Positions 17,513 through 20,028 of a DNA stretch of 20,028 nt are shown here, piece by piece; the first letter of the stretch is position 1, and each line of letters starts with the position of its first letter. Position numbers and translations under genes: made by a program. The stretch covers positions 1-20,028 of the forward strand of contig CAMPGR010000064.1 in assembly GCA_946885605.1 (NCBI GenBank), given 5' to 3'. Below the pieces are notes generated by a model. The model worked only from the letters and a program-made list of their open reading frames with translations. It was not told the origin of the DNA and searched no databases. This DNA comes from an uncultured Pseudomonadota bacterium. Its GTDB lineage: Bacteria; Pseudomonadota; Gammaproteobacteria; Burkholderiales; SG8-41.

Positions 17513-18367
17513 TCACTTCAGTCTCTCGGCAAAGAAAGCTTTCGTGCGCCGGATGGCGTCTTCGCGCGCCTGCGGGTGCTCGCCGACCGTCGCCCCGCGG
17601 CGGTCCGGCTTATCGAGATTGCGCACGTTGGGCCGGTAACGCACGGGAAGCCCGAGACGATCGAAGCTGTGATGGGCGCCGGGGTAAGTGACGATCTCGA
17701 GCGGCGCGCCTTCCTGCTGCGCGAGGGCGGCGAGTGTTTGGCACGCTTCGGCAGGCGTCCAGTCGTCTGCTTCGCCGATCAGTATGAGGAGCGGCGCATA
17801 GGGGCGGTAGGGAGTCCTGGCGCGCGATAACCTGCGGCAGCCTGGATAGAACGCGACCGCTGCGCGGAAACCCGGCTCCATGCGGCTCGAGGCCCGCATG
17901 CTGTAGAGCGTGCCGGTACCGCCGTTCGACCAGCCGATGACGCCGATGCGGCCGGCCGCGACATAGCGTTGCGCGTTCAGCCACCGCGCGGCCGCGTAAG
18001 CATCCTCCACGCGTTCGCGGCTTTCCAGTATCGGCCGCTTCTGCAGCTCGCAAATCGAGCGGTGGCCGCGCGGGCCAAAGCTGTCCACGAGCAATGCCAC
18101 GTATCCGTCCAGAGCGAGCAGCTCCGCCCAGTGGCGATAGGCGTTCGCTACGTAGCCCGAAGGCGTGTACATGCCGCTGCATCCGTGGAGCATCACGATC
18201 GCCGGAAACGGCCCGTCTCCCTTCGGCCGGAACGCGAGCGCGCTCAGTTGCACCGGCTCGCCCTCGAAGGGCCTGAGCGCGGGGAATTCGGTCCACTCCA
18301 CTTCGTACGCGGCGCGGGCCGAGAGCGGCACAACCGCCAACAGGAACGCCACAATCAACGTTCGCAT
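17513..18367 (-). CDS. Exported dienelactone-hydrolase-family protein
   Basis: This 284-aa protein has a Sec signal peptide (MRTLIVAFLLAVVPLSARA, cleavage near 19-20) and one alpha/beta-hydrolase domain of the dienelactone hydrolase type. Seen: AIVMLHGCSGMYTPSGY (oxyanion region), the nucleophile elbow G-W-Ser147-N-G-G (serine, where classical dienelactone hydrolase has cysteine), acid residues in LIGEADDWTPAEAC, and the catalytic histidine in YPGAHHSFD (His232 or His233). The likely activity is an esterase or related hydrolase in the periplasm; the substrate is unknown. Its first 13 bp overlap the end of mrpG, so it is probably expressed from the mrp transcript. Any functional link to ion transport is not evident. 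Confidence 0.86.
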   Translation of the reverse strand: MRTLIVAFLLAVVPLSARAAYEVEWTEFPALRPFEGEPVQLSALAFRPKGDGPFPAIVMLHGCSGMYTPSGYVANAYRHWAELLALDGYVALLVDSFGPRGHRSICELQKRPILESRERVEDAYAAARWLNAQRYVAAGRIGVIGWSNGGTGTLYSMRASSRMEPGFRAAVAFYPGCRRLSRARTPYRPYAPLLILIGEADDWTPAEACQTLAALAQQEGAPLEIVTYPGAHHSFDRLGLPVRYRPNVRNLDKPDRRGATVGEHPQAREDAIRRTKAFFAERLK

Positions 18368-18696
18368 GGCGGAGATTTCGTTGCTTCTGTGGCGCTCAGC
18401 GGATTCCGGCCCTCCGCCTGGTCGCGGTGGAGCGCGGCCCGCACGAGCAGCATATACGTTACCGGCGTGGTCACGGTCATGAAGACGCCGATCAGCACCT
18501 CGTGCAGCACGGGCCGCGATTCGAGCGCGCTGAAATACAGCATCGATCCAATGAGGATCAGTCCGGTCCCGAGCGTGGTGCCCATGGTGGGGGAGTGCAC
18601 GCGCTCGTAAAACGTCTTGAGCCGTAGCAGGCCGAGCGAGCCACCGAAGGCGAGCAGCGCACCGAACACGACGAGGACCGCGGCGGCGTAGGTCAT
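18355..18696 (-). CDS. mrpG: Mrp antiporter subunit MrpG/MnhG/PhaG
   Basis: This 113-aa membrane protein has three hydrophobic helices and is a non-channel subunit of the Mrp Na+(K+)/H+ antiporter. The family motif GGSLGLLRLKTFYERVHSPTMGTTLGTGLILIGSM is intact, followed by PVTYMLLVRAALHRD. A strong GGAGGTGA site precedes the start. The ATG at 18696 overlaps the mrpF stop by one base (TGATG); a GTG at 18699 giving a GTGA overlap is equally placed. The C-terminal tail is short and polar. Confidence 0.92.
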   Translation of the reverse strand: MTYAAAVLVVFGALLAFGGSLGLLRLKTFYERVHSPTMGTTLGTGLILIGSMLYFSALESRPVLHEVLIGVFMTVTTPVTYMLLVRAALHRDQAEGRNPLSATEATKSPPCER

Positions 18697-18977
18697 CACT
18701 CGATCACCTCCCCGCGCAGCAGGAACTTCGCGAGCGCGACTGTCGAGACGAACCCCAGCATGCCGATCACGAGCGCCGCCTCGAAATAGAGCGTCGTTCC
18801 GGTGCGGATGCCGAACGTGACGATCAGGAGCATCGCGTTCACGTAGAGCGTGTCGAGCGCGAGAACGCGGTCCTGCGCCCGCGGCCCGCGCAGCAGCCGG
18901 TAGACCGCGAACGTCATGGCGAAGCCCAGCATGACCTGCGCCGCGCTGACCACCGTGACGAAAGATTCCGGACTCAT
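18696..18977 (-). CDS. mrpF: Mrp antiporter subunit MrpF/MnhF/PhaF
   Basis: This 93-aa protein has three membrane helices and the usual MrpF length. The family motif [22 protein letters not shown], containing the conserved Asp-Arg pair at the end of helix 1/start of helix 2, is clear, followed by [47 protein letters not shown] lies 8 nt before the ATG at 18977, which overlaps the mrpE stop by 4 bp. Confidence 0.93.
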   Translation of the reverse strand: MSPESFVTVVSAAQVMLGFAMTFAVYRLLRGPRAQDRVLALDTLYVNAMLLIVTFGIRTGTTLYFEAALVIGMLGFVSTVALAKFLLRGEVIE

Positions 18978-19465
18978 TCGAATATCTCCTTGAGGCGCCG
19001 CTCGTAGCGCTCCTTGAAGAGGTGAATCCACGCCTCTTCGTTGACGAGCTCGAGCACATGGATGGTGAGCGTGTTGTCCGCGGCGTTGTAACGCGCCCAG
19101 CTCGTGCCGGGTGTCGCGGTTATGATGCACGCGAGCGCTGCGAGCGCGCCGGGATGGCGGACTTCCAGAGGCACCGTGAGAAACCCGGCGGTTCTGCCGC
19201 GTACGCCGGGCTGCAGCACGATGCGCGCGACGGCGAGGTTGGAGCGCACGACGTCCACAGACGCGAGCCACAAGAGCTGCGCAATCGCTCCCGCGCGACG
19301 CCGCACGCGTCCCTCGGGCGGCTGCAGCACGGCAAGGATGCGCCCGCCCGCCAGCGCCAACGCGGCACCGAGCAGCGCATGCTGTAACGCGAGGCTTTCG
19401 TTGAGGAGCAGCCACATTGCGAGGAGCGCAAGCGAGAACACAGGATAGGGAAGCCAGCGCTTCAT
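18974..19465 (-). CDS. mrpE: Mrp antiporter subunit MrpE/MnhE/PhaE
   Basis: This 163-aa subunit has two to three N-terminal membrane helices ([38 protein letters not shown]) and a cytosolic domain. The cytosolic part carries the MrpE signatures [37 protein letters not shown] and [30 protein letters not shown]. The start at 19465 overlaps the mrpD stop (ATGA). MrpE helps assemble or stabilise the Mrp complex rather than moving ions. Confidence 0.92.
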   Translation of the reverse strand: MKRWLPYPVFSLALLAMWLLLNESLALQHALLGAALALAGGRILAVLQPPEGRVRRRAGAIAQLLWLASVDVVRSNLAVARIVLQPGVRGRTAGFLTVPLEVRHPGALAALACIITATPGTSWARYNAADNTLTIHVLELVNEEAWIHLFKERYERRLKEIFE

Positions 19466-20028
19466 GGCCGGGAGAGCACCTGCTCGATATAGGGGCGCGG
19501 AGCGTGCAAACCTTGCGCGGCATCCTGCATGTAGCGCATCGCCGGGCCCGCAGCCGCCGTGAGCGCGATGCACAGGCCGAGCAACGCCACGATCGGCGCA
19601 AGCTCGACCACGCGCACTTGAACACGGACCTCCGGTGACGCCCAGAATACACGCACACCGATGCGCGCGAGAGCGATGATGGCGGCCAGCCCCGAGAGCA
19701 TCAGCAGCGCGAGCATTGTCCATACCGTATTCGGCACCGGATCGCTGTCGAGCAACGCGTCGAGCATTGCGAACTTCGCCACGAACCCGGGAAGCGGAGG
19801 CAGTCCCGCGATGAGCAGCGCGCAGAAAGCGAAGGCAAGGCCGAGCAGAGCCCGGCTCGCGGGGATGGCGACGCCGATATCCGCTTCGGCTTCTTCACCT
19901 GCAAGCCCGAAGGCTTGCGCGGTCACGGAGAGCAAGTCGGCGCCCGGCTCGCGTGCGCGCTCGACGAGCTCGATGAGCAGGAAGAAGCCCGCGATGCCGA
20001 GCGTGGAGACGACGAGGTAGTAAAGCGC
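19462..20028 (-). CDS. mrpD: Mrp antiporter subunit MrpD/MnhD/PhaD (5' part beyond window)
   Basis: The C-terminal 188 residues of an antiporter-like membrane subunit of the NuoL/M/N family, open to the right window edge. Visible family features are [26 protein letters not shown], then [29 protein letters not shown] (the conserved GLPPLPGF loop) and [12 protein letters not shown] (the S/A-R-x-G-x-x-x-FW motif of MrpD). The frame continues upstream past a TTG at 19935, so that codon is not the start. It is the first visible gene of the minus-strand mrpDEFG-hydrolase string. MrpA, B and C are expected further right. Confidence 0.9.
   Translation of the reverse strand, partial: ALYYLVVSTLGIAGFFLLIELVERAREPGADLLSVTAQAFGLAGEEAEADIGVAIPASRALLGLAFAFCALLIAGLPPLPGFVAKFAMLDALLDSDPVPNTVWTMLALLMLSGLAAIIALARIGVRVFWASPEVRVQVRVVELAPIVALLGLCIALTAAAGPAMRYMQDAAQGLHAPRPYIEQVLSRP

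Overview
The window is high-GC, tightly packed DNA with mostly full-length genes. It suggests a betaproteobacterium of the Burkholderiales/Rhodocyclales type. That placement rests on the character of DnaE, GltI, AspA and the DsrE-like lipoprotein, and on TAGAAT-type -10 boxes; it is an inference, since the window has no rRNA or marker tree. No tRNA, rRNA, CRISPR array, transposase or phage gene was seen.

Left part (1-4675): a glutamate/aspartate ABC importer on the minus strand (gltJ-type permease cut by the window edge, then gltI) is divergent from aspA (aspartate ammonia-lyase). Convergent to aspA is a minus-strand pair, an alpha/beta hydrolase and an aspartate/glutamate racemase, joined by an ATGA overlap. 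The racemase and aspA 3' ends overlap by 32 bp. Together this looks like a small acidic-amino-acid uptake and catabolism locus.

Middle part (4676-10073): dnaE, the replicative DNA polymerase III alpha subunit, carries two unusual lesions. An in-frame TAA at 6506-6508 splits it into 511-aa and 680-aa pieces, separating the catalytic aspartates. An in-frame palindromic repeat at 7493-7583 adds about 30 residues. Downstream are a secreted TPR protein overlapping the dnaE end, a convergent acylphosphatase, and a DsrE-like lipoprotein.

Right part (10258-20028): a six-gene plus-strand operon hyfB-hyfC-hyfE-hyfF-hyfG-hyfI encodes a membrane complex of the complex I / group 4 hydrogenase superfamily. 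The large subunit has lost all four cysteines that would hold the NiFe centre (Ser217/Ser220 and Ser507/Gly510), while the small subunit keeps its Fe-S cysteines. It therefore belongs with the 'energy-converting hydrogenase-related' (Ehr) complexes rather than with true hydrogenases. No ferredoxin-like or other electron-input subunit is encoded here. A second copy of the palindromic repeat lies between hyfE and hyfF. Tail to tail with this operon is a minus-strand mrpD-mrpE-mrpF-mrpG cluster (Mrp cation/proton antiporter, mrpD cut by the window edge) followed by a secreted dienelactone-hydrolase-like protein. The right half is thus an ion-translocation region: a redox-type proton/sodium pump of unknown electron donor and acceptor next to a multisubunit antiporter.
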